Of a DNA stretch of 64,000 nt, positions 8,864 to 17,563 are shown one piece after another. The stretch's first letter is position 1; each line of letters begins with the position of its first letter. The notes under the pieces were generated by a model. The model did not search any database. It saw only the letters and a program-made list of their open reading frames with translations, and had not been told where the DNA came from. Both the position numbers and the translations under genes were made by a program. This stretch comes from Alphaproteobacteria bacterium (GTDB lineage Bacteria; Pseudomonadota; Alphaproteobacteria; Rhizobiales; OSC116): assembly GCA_002400495.2 (NCBI GenBank), contig NVQL02000053.1, forward strand, positions 1 through 64,000, written 5' to 3'.

Positions 8864-9274
8864 TTATTGAGCTTTATAAGGCCCAACTTTGCGCCCCGCG
8901 CCTTTATGACGATGAAAAATCAAACCCTCATCAGTATTCAGAATAATTTGGCAATCTGTATCAACACGTCCATCACCAACCGCCATGCTGCGGCAATAAA
9001 ACCCGTCTTTTTCAGACCAGTCGCCCGTCACCAATTTACCATCGGAGACACCTTCAATTTTACCATCGGATTTTAAAATAATATGACCTTTATCATTGAT
9101 CAATTTTTTGTCGGTAATCGCGGTTAAAATACCAGCAGTGCTTTTTGCACTAATCTCCAGCGCATTCACCGCACTGCAACAAGCCGTAAAACTGCCAACC
9201 AGCATCGTCACCATTGCAAAACTTTTAAAATGGAATCTCACAATTCGCGCCTCCAATAAGCTTTCAACCATCAT
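8864..9274 (-). CDS. Secreted hypothetical protein
   Basis: A 136-residue protein that I do not recognise with confidence. A hydrophobic stretch (about 17-38, SFAMVTMLVGSFTACCSAV) followed by NALEI looks like a signal peptide, possibly with a lipobox-like Cys pair. The mature part has alternating short strands and motifs such as DGKIEG, GDWSEKDGFYCRS and VDTDCQIIL, recalling the small periplasmic beta-sandwich families of alphaproteobacteria. The ATG follows the upstream gene's TAA after three bases, so it is co-translated with that gene. Function unknown. Confidence 0.65.
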   Translation of the reverse strand: MMVESLLEARIVRFHFKSFAMVTMLVGSFTACCSAVNALEISAKSTAGILTAITDKKLINDKGHIILKSDGKIEGVSDGKLVTGDWSEKDGFYCRSMAVGDGRVDTDCQIILNTDEGLIFHRHKGAGRKVGPYKAQ

Positions 9275-9277
9275 CAG

Positions 9278-10297
9278 TTAAGCATTATTTTCGGTCAATG
9301 GCAAAATACCTGTTAAAAAATCAAACTGCATCAAGGTCGCATTAATTTTCTGGCCCAATTTGCCTTTATATAAAGTCGGCACACGGCTCTTGTCCGTCTC
9401 ATAATTGAGCTCGCTAAAATCTTCATCAAAATCTTGCGCAACATCCTGTGGTTTTCTGCGTGTGGTCGATGATAGGTTGGCCATGGAAAGAATGCTATTG
9501 TTGCGGCTGAACCGCGCCGCGTTTTTATATTTAAAATTCTCATCAACATGTTTGTTGCTAAGGTTGAGCAGCTCGGCCATTAAGGCATAATAAACCTCAT
9601 TCATATCCAAACGGTCTATCAGCAAATGCAATTTACGTGTATAAATTTCGGGCAGCGAGCTTTTGTCATTCGGTTGCACCCGCACCTCAATCAACCATTT
9701 ATCACTGCTAATTTCTTCAATCTCGGTCAGGCTTAATTTCGCATGGTCATAACGAATATGGCTCAAATCAAACTCATCATCCGCATGGCTATTATGGCTG
9801 ACCAAATCAACATTTTGGCAAATCAGCGGCAAATCATGGTGGGTATTAAACGGCGTGGTGCTGCCGCCATCATGATGAAACCGCAACAACTCACGCACTT
9901 CATGTTCGCGCGCACATTTTAGCGCCAAAAACACAGTTTGGATAATCTCAGATGTCGGCAATTGCGGCTCGACCCGCCATTTACGGCCATAAACAATTTT
10001 AGGCTGCGCCCGATGCGCATCATCACCATAATTATCATGACCAATAATGCCAACCTGTAAATAAATACCCGACACATCTTCACATACAAATACTGGATAC
10101 TGATCGCTATATTCAATGTCATAAATGATTGATTCGACCGTTTCGCGGCTATGGGCATATTTTAAATAATGTTGCGGAATACACTGCTCGCCATTGCTCA
10201 AGCCAATCACTGGTGCATTTTTGATGGGAGTTTCGCCATCTATTAATTTTGGTTCTACAATGTTATATTTAAAATTATTCACTTTAAAGCCCCACAT
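9278..10297 (-). CDS. Conserved-looking hypothetical protein
   Basis: A 339-residue cytosolic protein that I do not recognise. It has well-ordered globular composition, with a segment NGEQCIPQHYLKYAHS near the start, FVCEDVSGIYLQVGIIGHDN, ARFSRNNSILSMANL near the C-terminus, and no signal or membrane segment. The frame stays open to 10498, but that would overlap the LysR gene; the ATG at 10297 leaves a normal divergent promoter region, though no clear ribosome site is seen. It forms a two-gene unit with the secreted protein downstream and may be controlled by the divergent LysR regulator. Confidence 0.65.
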   Translation of the reverse strand: MWGFKVNNFKYNIVEPKLIDGETPIKNAPVIGLSNGEQCIPQHYLKYAHSRETVESIIYDIEYSDQYPVFVCEDVSGIYLQVGIIGHDNYGDDAHRAQPKIVYGRKWRVEPQLPTSEIIQTVFLALKCAREHEVRELLRFHHDGGSTTPFNTHHDLPLICQNVDLVSHNSHADDEFDLSHIRYDHAKLSLTEIEEISSDKWLIEVRVQPNDKSSLPEIYTRKLHLLIDRLDMNEVYYALMAELLNLSNKHVDENFKYKNAARFSRNNSILSMANLSSTTRRKPQDVAQDFDEDFSELNYETDKSRVPTLYKGKLGQKINATLMQFDFLTGILPLTENNA

Positions 10298-10406
10298 ATA
10301 TGGTTTACATTCATTATAATTACTCAAACCTTGTGACAATACAATGACAGATACCACACCAGCATGGTGCATAAATGAACCATCTATTGCAAAGGAAGCC
10401 TGAAAT

Positions 10407-11282
10407 ATGAATTGGGATAACTTAAAATATTTTTTGGCCGTCGCACAAAACAGCTCAATGCGCGCCGCCGCCAAACGATTAAAAGTCAGCCACACCACAA
10501 TATCGCGCCATATTGACGAATTGGAAAATCAATTAAATGTGAAGTTATTTGATCGCCTACCCGATGGGTTCAGGCTCACCCAATCAGGCAGTGAATTATT
10601 GCCCATCGCGCTGCAAACTGACGATAATTTGCTAAGCTTTGGCCGCAATGTCACAGGCCGTGATGCCGCACTTGAAGGCAAATTAATTGTCACCTTTCCC
10701 GATGGCATGATTGTCGATTTAATGATGCCCTATATTTTTGAATTTATGGAAAATCACCCGCAAATATTTGTAAAAACCATCACCAGTTTACAAACCTTGG
10801 ATCTATCGCGCCGCGAGGCCGATGTCGCCATCCGCGTGACCCAAAACCCGCCCGAACATCTCATCGGCCGTAAGCTCGGTACATTGCACCAAGCCGCCTA
10901 TGCCACCCAAAAATATATCGATCAACACAGCCCAATTGATGATTTAAACACCAGTGCCAAATGGATCGGCTGGGGCGTACCAGAAGAACGCCCGAAATGG
11001 AAAAAGGGCGCGGTTTTCCCACATTTAGACACGGTTGGCAGTTTTAACAATATCGACATTCAAGTGGCCGCCGCCAGACGCAGCTTAGGCATTGCCTATG
11101 TGCCCTGCTCGCAAGGCGATTTGCATACTGATTTGATCAGATTATCAGAACCCAAAGCATCATTCGACATCTGGCTATTAAGCCATGCCGATCTACGCGC
11201 CACCGCAAGAGTGCGGGCGTTCAGACAATATATAATCAGAAAAATACCCGAGATCGAACTGGCGATCTCGGGCAGAAGGTAA
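10407..11282 (+). CDS. LysR-family transcriptional regulator
   Basis: A 291-residue regulator. The N-terminal winged helix-turn-helix is typical (NWDNLKYFLAVAQNSSMRAAAKRLKVSHTTISRHIDELE), followed by the LysR substrate-binding domain with VTFPDGMIVDLMMPYI and the DVAIRVTQNPPEHLIGRKLG segment. Residues about 195-270 contain the second lobe. AAGGAAG lies upstream of the ATG. Divergent from the unknown 339-residue gene, which is its most likely target. Its last codons also form the hairpin that terminates leuB on the opposite strand. Confidence 0.93.
   Translation: MNWDNLKYFLAVAQNSSMRAAAKRLKVSHTTISRHIDELENQLNVKLFDRLPDGFRLTQSGSELLPIALQTDDNLLSFGRNVTGRDAALEGKLIVTFPDGMIVDLMMPYIFEFMENHPQIFVKTITSLQTLDLSRREADVAIRVTQNPPEHLIGRKLGTLHQAAYATQKYIDQHSPIDDLNTSAKWIGWGVPEERPKWKKGAVFPHLDTVGSFNNIDIQVAAARRSLGIAYVPCSQGDLHTDLIRLSEPKASFDIWLLSHADLRATARVRAFRQYIIRKIPEIELAISGRR
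11238..11272 (-). terminator. leuB terminator embedded in the lysR coding end
   Basis: CCCGAGATCG (11247-11256) and CGATCTCGGG (11263-11272) form a perfect 10-bp stem with a 6-base loop. Read on the minus strand it is followed by TATTTTTCT, so it terminates leuB. On the plus strand there is no T-tract; the sequence codes for the last residues of the LysR protein. Confidence 0.85.
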
Positions 11283-11294
11283 TCATAAATCAGC

Positions 11295-12392
11295 TTATTT
11301 AAGCTTGGTCATTTCGGCCAAGATGGCATCACCCATTTCAGATGTTGAGCAGATCGCCTCATCACCGCGGGCAATATCGCCTGTGCGTAGGCCAGATGCC
11401 AATACAGCTTGAATGGCGTCTTCAACAAGCTTAGCTTCATCAGTCATTTTAAAGCTATATTTAAGTGCCATGCTAAAGCTTAAAATTGTCGCAATAGGAT
11501 TGGCAAGGCCTTTGCCTGCAATGTCTGGCGCAGAACCATGTACTGGTTCGTAAAGCGCCGGGATTTTACCATCAACTTCAGCACCCAAAGAAGCAGAAGG
11601 CAACATGCCCAAAGAACCCGTTAACATCGCAGCAATGTCAGATAATATATCACCAAACAAGTTGTCAGTCACAATCACATCAAACTGTTTAGGTGTGCGC
11701 ACAAGTTGCATGGCGCAATTATCGGCCAGCATATGTTCTAACGTCATGTCAGCATATTCTTCGGCATGCACTTTGGTCGCAACGTCTTTCCACAACAAGC
11801 CGCTTTCCATCACATTATGTTTTTCAACCGACATCACCCGGCTATCGCGCACTTTAGCCAGCTCGAATGCCACACGCACCACACGTTCAATTTCATAAGT
11901 GTCATAAACTTGGGTATTCACCCCACGTTGTTGGCCATTGCCAAGGTCGGTAATGCCGCGCGGCTCACCAAAATAAACACCACCTGTAAGCTCACGCACA
12001 ATCAGAATGTCCAAACCTTCAACAAGCTCGCGTTTAAGCGATGAGGCATCAGCAAGCTGGTCGAAACACACAGCTGGGCGAAGGTTAGCAAACAATTGCA
12101 TATCTTTACGCAAGCGCAAAAGACCAGCTTCTGGCCGCACATCATAACCGATATTTTCCCACTGCGCACCGCCAACAGCACCAAAAATAACCGCATCGGC
12201 AGCCAAGGCTTTTTCCATAGTTTCATCTGAGATAGATTGGCCATGGCTTTCATAAGCGCAACCACCCACAAGGTCAGTTTCAGTCACAAAATCTGCACCA
12301 TTATCATTGAACCAAGCAATAATGCGCTCAACCTGCGCCATAACTTCAGGGCCAATGCCATCACCAGGTAAAAGAAGTAAATTAGTTGCCAT
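11295..12392 (-). CDS. leuB: 3-isopropylmalate dehydrogenase
   Basis: Oxidative decarboxylation of 3-isopropylmalate in leucine synthesis. The 365-residue protein shows [39 protein letters not shown], the [14 protein letters not shown] loop, [14 protein letters not shown], and the metal-binding [16 protein letters not shown] followed by [13 protein letters not shown] for NAD. It is separated from leuC/leuD, which lie 10.5 kb away on the other strand. In related genomes leuCD and leuB are close and co-oriented, so a rearrangement has occurred. Element B2 lies in its upstream region. Confidence 0.96.
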   Translation of the reverse strand: MATNLLLLPGDGIGPEVMAQVERIIAWFNDNGADFVTETDLVGGCAYESHGQSISDETMEKALAADAVIFGAVGGAQWENIGYDVRPEAGLLRLRKDMQLFANLRPAVCFDQLADASSLKRELVEGLDILIVRELTGGVYFGEPRGITDLGNGQQRGVNTQVYDTYEIERVVRVAFELAKVRDSRVMSVEKHNVMESGLLWKDVATKVHAEEYADMTLEHMLADNCAMQLVRTPKQFDVIVTDNLFGDILSDIAAMLTGSLGMLPSASLGAEVDGKIPALYEPVHGSAPDIAGKGLANPIATILSFSMALKYSFKMTDEAKLVEDAIQAVLASGLRTGDIARGDEAICSTSEMGDAILAEMTKLK

Positions 12393-12491
12393 TGCGAATG
12401 CTCCGTATCGTTATGTAATGAATTTACTAGGCTTTCTAGCCTATGACACGCCCAATGTGAAGCAGAAACTAGCTCTCCCCTGCCGCATGCC

Positions 12492-12958
12492 CCTCTTTTC
12501 CAAAACTTCCATACATTTCAGTGAGTGCGTGCTCGGCCGTTCGCAGCCGCTGCCGTCTAACGCGCGGCCAGCTAGCGCAGCACGCAAAGCGTGTGGAGCG
12601 CACGCAAGTGCTAACAGAGAGGCTTAAGCCGAACGTGAAAATGCAAACTTCCAGAGCTTAGGCAGCATACTGCCCAGTGATGGTTGAAAAGTTGTGATGT
12701 TGATGGTTTGTACAGGATTCGCAACGAGTGAACCTGCATTTGCCGTTGTAAAAGACATAAGAAAGTTAGCTGTCCTGCCTATACTCGGGTACTTCATTTA
12801 TACGTTCGCTTAAGCTCACTGTTGACACTTGCGTGCGTTCGCTGCGCTCTCTAGCCTACCGCGCGTTCTTCTGCAGCGGCTTCGAACGGCCGCACTCGCG
12901 CTCACTGATGAGCACGTTATTTGGAAACGAGAGGCAAACGAAAATGCCGAGTCTGCTG
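12492..12958. repeat. Composite family B element B2 (inverted pair with core)
   Basis: Two family B arms in opposite orientation flank a shared core. The left arm (about 12492-12660) is reversed, with a copy-specific stem CACGC-AAA-GCGTG at 12581-12593. The core (about 12661-12790) contains AAAAGTTGTGATG and GACATAAGAAAGTTAGC. The right arm (about 12790-12958) is forward. The same plan recurs at 15.3 and 19.6 kb. The right arm ends at the CTA that gives queF its stop codon. No gene is seen in 12393-12958. Confidence 0.85.
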
Positions 12959-13426
12959 CTACCCACGCCCACGATATGTCGGCACGCCTTGATCTTGCAC
13001 CCAAACGCCAGCGGGTATTTCGCCCGTTTGATAAAACACATCAATCGGAATGCCACCGCGTGGATACCAATAGCCACCGATGCGCAGCCATTTAGGGTCG
13101 AGCAAATCAACCAATTTACGGGCAATGCTCACCGTACAATCCTCATGAAACGCCCCATGATTACGAAATGCACCGAGATATAATTTAAGGCTTTTGCTTT
13201 CGACCAGCCAATCACCAGGAATATAATCAATCACCAAATGGGCAAAATCAGGCTGGCCTGTCATCGGGCACAGCGAGGTAAATTCTGGCGCTGTAAACCG
13301 CACCGCATAATCAACATCAGCTTGCGGGTTTTGCACACGCTCCAAAATATCTTGTTCTGGGTCTGTCGGCAACTCTGTATGAGAACCAAGACTTTTCAAA
13401 TTTTTATAAATATCTTCTTTAGACAT
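12959..13426 (-). CDS. queF: 7-cyano-7-deazaguanine reductase (preQ0 reductase)
   Basis: NADPH-dependent reduction of the preQ0 nitrile to preQ1, the last free-base step before insertion into tRNA. The 155-residue protein is the short unimodular type. The nucleophile C53 and acid D60 are in [14 protein letters not shown], and the QueF ending [20 protein letters not shown] is intact. The start at 13426 has GGAG upstream and lies 1 base past the queE stop; a longer frame into queE is rejected. Last gene of queC-queD-queE-queF; its TAG is formed at the edge of element B2. Confidence 0.95.
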   Translation of the reverse strand: MSKEDIYKNLKSLGSHTELPTDPEQDILERVQNPQADVDYAVRFTAPEFTSLCPMTGQPDFAHLVIDYIPGDWLVESKSLKLYLGAFRNHGAFHEDCTVSIARKLVDLLDPKWLRIGGYWYPRGGIPIDVFYQTGEIPAGVWVQDQGVPTYRGRG

Positions 13427-13427
13427 A

Positions 13428-14174
13428 TCAAACTCCGAGTTGGTTGCCCCATAAGAGCACGTGTAGCTGTGGTAAGATTGTAACATCATACCATTTATCG
13501 TCTACCGCCCAATCAATAAGCTCACGCATTTTAGCATGTAAAGCTTCTTTATCAACTGGCGCATCTGGGTCACTATCATCATTACCGATGGATAAAAATA
13601 ACGGCAAGTCAGGATACCGCACCGCCACATCACGCGCATAAGCAAAATCAGCACGATCAAAAATCACCACCTTGAGCGACGTTTGCACACCCTCTGCCGC
13701 CGCGATGCAAGCATCCAATTTTGCCCAATCCGTATCCTCTCCCGAGGAAGGTGGTTTAGGGCTAAGCGTGAGCTGATCAAGCAAACCAAACCAATTTTTA
13801 GGCACGCTGCCTTGCGTCTCCATCGAGAATGTATGGCCTTTGGCTCTACCCAAAGTTAAAAATTCTTCAAGCTGCTGAATCGCTGGGTTACCGCCCGAAA
13901 TGGTAATCAATATCGGCGCGCCGTTAGTCAATTCATCCACCTTGGCCAAAATCTCAACCGCCGTCATCTTCGCCCATTCATGCGCATATTGCTTGCCAAC
14001 GGCATGCATAGTATCGCACCACAAACAGCGATAATCGCACCCGCCAAACCGCACAAAAACCGTCGGGCGGCCAATATAAGCGCCCTCACCCTGAATGGTC
14101 GGGCCGAAAATCTCGACCACCCGCAATGTCTTGCTTTTGGCAATCTCTACTTCTGGGCGCTGCACCTCATTCAT
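13428..14174 (-). CDS. queE: 7-carboxy-7-deazaguanine synthase
   Basis: Radical SAM enzyme that ring-contracts 6-carboxytetrahydropterin to 7-carboxy-7-deazaguanine. In the 248-residue protein the SAM cluster cysteines are C46, C50 and C53 ([12 protein letters not shown]), with [17 protein letters not shown] before them and the ISGGNPAIQ and SMETQGS strands after. The ATG at 14174 overlaps the queD TGA (ATGA) and has GGAG 8 bases before it, so it is preferred to the one 18 bases upstream. Confidence 0.95.
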   Translation of the reverse strand: MNEVQRPEVEIAKSKTLRVVEIFGPTIQGEGAYIGRPTVFVRFGGCDYRCLWCDTMHAVGKQYAHEWAKMTAVEILAKVDELTNGAPILITISGGNPAIQQLEEFLTLGRAKGHTFSMETQGSVPKNWFGLLDQLTLSPKPPSSGEDTDWAKLDACIAAAEGVQTSLKVVIFDRADFAYARDVAVRYPDLPLFLSIGNDDSDPDAPVDKEALHAKMRELIDWAVDDKWYDVTILPQLHVLLWGNQLGV

Positions 14175-14527
14175 GGCCGATACTCCGCCCATGTTTTAGC
14201 GGTTTCAGACACCCGCACCGCACTCACTTTTGACCATTTTTGTTTTGACCAATCATAAAAATGCTTAGCCAAATGCTCCGATGTGGTTGCCAAACCGCCA
14301 AAAACATCATTCAGATATTGATGATCAAATGTGCCATCAATATATTCTTTTAACGGCGCTAAATCACGAAAATCAACCACAAAACCATTGTCGCTAACTT
14401 GTTCAGATTTCAACTCAATGGTCACAATATAATTATGCCCATGCAAGCGATAACAAGGGTGATCTTCGGCCAAATTCAACAGCCGATGCGCCGCCGAAAA
14501 ATGAAATTCTTTTGAAATGGTGAACAT
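14171..14527 (-). CDS. queD: 6-carboxy-5,6,7,8-tetrahydropterin synthase
   Basis: Converts dihydroneopterin triphosphate to 6-carboxytetrahydropterin. The 118-residue protein has the usual zinc ligands H14, H29 and H31 (SAAHRL and RLHGHNY) and the catalytic cysteine C25 (HPCYRLHG). The PTPS-fold residues VVDFRDL and FDHQYLND follow. It shares one base with the queC stop (TAATG-type coupling) and four with queE. Confidence 0.95.
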   Translation of the reverse strand: MFTISKEFHFSAAHRLLNLAEDHPCYRLHGHNYIVTIELKSEQVSDNGFVVDFRDLAPLKEYIDGTFDHQYLNDVFGGLATTSEHLAKHFYDWSKQKWSKVSAVRVSETAKTWAEYRP

Positions 14528-15225
14528 TAACTAGCCACCTTTTCTACAACGCCCTGCCAAAAATCTGGGTCATCATAAACTGTCGGGTCGGCATAACCAG
14601 CCAAGTCAAATGCCTCGCGCCGCTCAACACATGTGCCGCAACGCCCACAATGCAATTCGCCGCCCTTATAGCATGACCAACTTTTCGTATGGTCAACATT
14701 CAACGCTTTGGCATCTGTCGCAATATCGGCTTTAGATGCATTTACATAAGGCGCATAAATATCAATATCCGCATAACCTGCCAACGCCATTTTTTGCATT
14801 TTAGCAAACGCCTCAATAAAATCAGGTCGGCAATCAGGGTAAATAAAATGATCCCCACCATGCACCGCCAACGCCACGCGCTTAAGCTTATGCGTCGCCG
14901 CCAATCCATAAGCAATCGACAACATAATCACATTGCGATTGGGCACCATAGTCACCTTCATACTGGCCTCTTGGTAATGCCCATCTGGCACATCAACATC
15001 ACCCGTAAGCGCCGTGCCCGTAAATTCACGCCCAATATTAGCCATATCAATCAACGTAAACGCCACGTCTAAATCGGCCGCACAATCACGCGCAAAATCA
15101 ATTTCTTTTACATGGCGCTGGCCATAATCGAATGTAAGAATGTGAGATAAATTGCCTTGATCGGCTATTTTATGTGCGAGCGTAATGCTATCCATTCCGC
15201 CCGAACAGATGACAAGTGTCTTCAT
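14527..15225 (-). CDS. queC: 7-cyano-7-deazaguanine synthase
   Basis: ATP-dependent formation of preQ0 from 7-carboxy-7-deazaguanine and ammonia. The 232-residue protein has a PP-loop (CSGGMDSITLAHK) and zinc-binding cysteines C185, C193, C196 and C199 (SCYKGGELHCGRCGTC). First gene of the que operon. Its leader contains a candidate preQ1-I riboswitch whose A-rich tail merges with the ribosome-binding site. The whole operon is bracketed by composite elements B2 and B3. Confidence 0.96.
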   Translation of the reverse strand: MKTLVICSGGMDSITLAHKIADQGNLSHILTFDYGQRHVKEIDFARDCAADLDVAFTLIDMANIGREFTGTALTGDVDVPDGHYQEASMKVTMVPNRNVIMLSIAYGLAATHKLKRVALAVHGGDHFIYPDCRPDFIEAFAKMQKMALAGYADIDIYAPYVNASKADIATDAKALNVDHTKSWSCYKGGELHCGRCGTCVERREAFDLAGYADPTVYDDPDFWQGVVEKVAS

Positions 15226-15230
15226 CGGGG

Positions 15231-15267
15231 TGTTTCCTGTTTTCTCCGGGTGGTTCTCGACCGGTGG
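15231..15267 (-). promoter_or_regulatory. Candidate preQ1-I riboswitch in the queC leader
   Basis: Directly before the queC ATG, CCGG (15264-15261) can pair with CCGG (15249-15246) around an 11-nt loop TCGAGAACCAC. An A-rich tail AGAAAACAGG follows, whose GG can pair back to the loop CC and which overlaps the Shine-Dalgarno. Small P1 stem, C-rich loop and AAAACA-GG tail are the layout of the preQ1-I aptamer, for example the Thermoanaerobacter type. The stem is only 4 bp and the tail is short, so this is a candidate. Confidence 0.42.
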
Positions 15268-15316
15268 TGCATATAATGCATCAAAAATGTATTTTCGCGG
15301 TTATATAGTGCACACC

Positions 15317-15850
15317 CATTAAAAGCAAGCTCAGAATTTCCATCCACCCCTCGTATCCAAGTAAAGGCCATTTCAGTGAGCGCGACAGCGGCCGTTCGAA
15401 GCCGCTGCCGACGAACGCGCGGCCAGCTAGCGCAGCACGCAAAGCGTGTGGAGCGCACGGACCGAAGGGAATGCCTGTGGTGCAAGTGTCAACAGTGAGC
15501 TTAAGCGAACGTATAAATGCAGACTTCCAGAGCCTAGGCAGGGGACTGTCCAGTGATAACTGAAAAGTTGTGATGTAGATAGTTTGCGCTGGAATCTCAA
15601 CCAATGAACCTACGTTAAAAGCAGCAAAGACATAAGAAAGTTAGCGGTACTGCCTGTACTCGGGTACTTCATTTATACATTCGCCTTAAGGCTCATTGTT
15701 GACACTTGCACCACAGGCATTCCCTTCGGTCCGTGCGTTCGCTGCGCTCTCTTGCCTACCGCGCGTTCGTCGGCAGCGGCTTCGAACGGCCGCTGTCGCG
15801 CTCACTGCACGGCACGTTTTGTGGAAACGAGAGCTATAACGCGATGATGA
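15317..15850. repeat. Composite family B element B3 (inverted pair with core)
   Basis: A reversed arm (about 15317-15540), a core (about 15541-15650) sharing AAAAGTTGTGATGT and GACATAAGAAAGTTAGC with B2, and a forward arm (about 15650-15850). Both arms carry the 23-nt insert seen in family A (15460-15482 and 15709-15731), between CACTTGC and GTGCG. The left arm H2 stem is at 15436-15448. It lies between the divergent que operon and the YCII/ECF operon; no gene is seen in 15300-15928. Confidence 0.85.
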
Positions 15851-15928
15851 GCTTAAAACAAAGGATGAATTTACTTTGTATATTTTACGCTTACTGTTAC
15901 GTCTTATTATAAGAGGGAGAATGTATTT

Positions 15929-16306
15929 ATGCTTTATTCTATTCTAATCTACGAGTCAGAAGCCCGCGTGGCAGATGCCAATGCCGCCGAGCAAGCAAGG
16001 GTGATGGACGGCCATCACGAGTTTCAAGCCGTACTTAAACAGCAAAACAAACTACTCAATGTCGTGCGGCTAATGCCAACCTCAACAGCCGTAACCAAAC
16101 CCAAAGACGCCCCCATTTTCGATGGCCCCTTTGCCGAAACCAAAGAGCAATTTGTCGGATTCTATATGTTTGAAGCCGACAACCTAGACGAAGCCATCGA
16201 ACTATCCAAACACTTACCCATGCATGAAAAACTCGAAATCCGCCCCGTTATGTTCTACGAAGGGGTTAACGGCAATGGCAGCTCAACAATCATCAACAAC
16301 AATTGA
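15929..16306 (+). CDS. YCII-related (DGPF-domain) protein
   Basis: A 125-residue YCII-fold protein carrying the family signature DGPFAETKEQFVGFYMFEA. Its role is unknown, but DGPF genes are a hallmark partner of ECF42-type sigma factors and are usually in their regulon. The sigma gene starts inside its 3' end, so the two are co-translated. GGAG lies about 10 bases before the ATG. First gene of an operon running to 19518. Confidence 0.88.
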   Translation: MLYSILIYESEARVADANAAEQARVMDGHHEFQAVLKQQNKLLNVVRLMPTSTAVTKPKDAPIFDGPFAETKEQFVGFYMFEADNLDEAIELSKHLPMHEKLEIRPVMFYEGVNGNGSSTIINNN

Positions 16307-17498
16307 ACAAGCCCTCACCACCGCACGGCCACTCGCCATCGCAGCTCTATTGCGCTATTTTAATGATTTAGACAAAACCGAAGATGCCTTCCAAGAAGCC
16401 TGCATCCGCGCACTCAAAAACTGGCCACAAAAAGGCCTACCCAAAAACCCAACAGCATGGCTTATCTTCGTCGGCCGCAATATCGGCATAGACGAAATTC
16501 GCAAAACATTCCGCCTCAGCAGTATAGATGAGCAAGATTTTGCCGATGAAGAAAAACCCCCAAAAGATTACATTTATAAAGATGATTTAATCCGTCTTTT
16601 ATTCTTCTGCTGTCACCCCGAACTTAGTTTTGAACAACAGCTTGCCCTATGCCTAAAAATCATCGTCGGCATGTCAGTCGATGAAATTGCCGCAGCTTTC
16701 CTAACCAAACCCGCAACCATGGCACAACGCATCACTCGCGCCAAAGCCAAAATCGCAACCCTCACCCACCAATCCCCAACCCAACAAGAACGAGAAACCC
16801 GCCTCACCCAAGTCCGCACCGCCATTTACCTACTATTTAACGAAGGCTATGCCGCTAATGATGGCCAAAACCACATCAGGCAATTGGAATGCCGCGAAGC
16901 CATCCGCCTAGCACGGTTGCTATTACAAATGATGCCATCAGACGCCGAAACCATGGCTCTACTAGCCCTGTGCCTACTACAAAATTCACGGCAAAATGCA
17001 AGATTGTCCGAAACGGGCGAAATCATCTTGCTAGAACAACAAGATCGCAAATTATGGGACAAAGGCCAAATCGCCGAAGCCACCGCCATATTGCAAAAAG
17101 CCATCCGCCAAGGCAATACGGGCCAAATGCAAATAGAAGCCTCCATCGCCGCCATGCATGCCGAGGCCGCCACTTATGCCCAAACCAATTGGCAAGAAAT
17201 AAAAACCCTCTACATAATACTAGCCAATAAATTCCCCTCACCCGTCATTAGCCTCAACCTCGCCGCCGCAACATTTAAAAACAATCAAACCGATGAAGCC
17301 CTGAAAACCCTCGCACCATTGGCCAATAAATTAAACACCTACCCCTATTATCACGGTCTTTTAGCCGAAATTCATATAAAAATGCGCCAACCCAAAAAAG
17401 CCAAAACCGCGCTAGAAGCCGCACTAAAACTAGCCAATAGCCCCGCGGCAGCCATTCACATCCGCGAAAAAATCGACCAAATCAAAAATAATTCTTAA
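16275..17498 (+). CDS. ECF sigma factor, ECF42-like, with long C-terminal extension
   Basis: A 407-residue sigma factor. The sigma2 region is at about 15-85 (LLRYFNDLDKTEDAFQEACIRAL, PTAWLIFVGRNIGIDEIRK). Sigma4 is at about 115-170 (LSFEQQLALCLKIIVGMSVDEIAAAFLTKPATMAQRITRAKAKI). A C-terminal part of about 220 residues contains TPR-like helices. This architecture plus the DGPF neighbour matches ECF42, in which the extension replaces an anti-sigma factor for control. The start at 16275 has AAGGGG upstream and overlaps the YCII gene by 32 bases. The signal sensed is unknown. Confidence 0.88.
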   Translation: MAAQQSSTTIEQALTTARPLAIAALLRYFNDLDKTEDAFQEACIRALKNWPQKGLPKNPTAWLIFVGRNIGIDEIRKTFRLSSIDEQDFADEEKPPKDYIYKDDLIRLLFFCCHPELSFEQQLALCLKIIVGMSVDEIAAAFLTKPATMAQRITRAKAKIATLTHQSPTQQERETRLTQVRTAIYLLFNEGYAANDGQNHIRQLECREAIRLARLLLQMMPSDAETMALLALCLLQNSRQNARLSETGEIILLEQQDRKLWDKGQIAEATAILQKAIRQGNTGQMQIEASIAAMHAEAATYAQTNWQEIKTLYIILANKFPSPVISLNLAAATFKNNQTDEALKTLAPLANKLNTYPYYHGLLAEIHIKMRQPKKAKTALEAALKLANSPAAAIHIREKIDQIKNNS

Positions 17499-17563
17499 AA
17501 GCTGTAGATTCTACCAAAGCCATAACGTCCTTGTTTTGTAATTAAAACTCTAAGGATAAAGAT

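Noticed and set aside
8686-8946. 86-codon plus-strand frame
   Set aside because: Overlaps the secreted-protein gene on the other strand, starts with a Val-rich artefact, no ribosome site.
12833-13183. Plus-strand frames over element B2 and queF
   Set aside because: They read through a repeat arm and antisense to queF. Similar peptides (SLAYRAFVGSGFERPLSRSL-like) appear wherever a family B arm is translated in one frame.
15281-15912. Frames of about 60-110 codons inside element B3, some sharing an ITTFQ peptide with B2 and B4
   Set aside because: The shared peptide follows from shared DNA. Frames start and stop at different places in each copy, have no ribosome sites, and run across hairpins.
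15851-15928. ECF42-type promoter before the YCII gene
   Set aside because: No TGTCGA-like -35 with a matching -10 could be found; the shared ACGTC with the VOC gene upstream region is too short.
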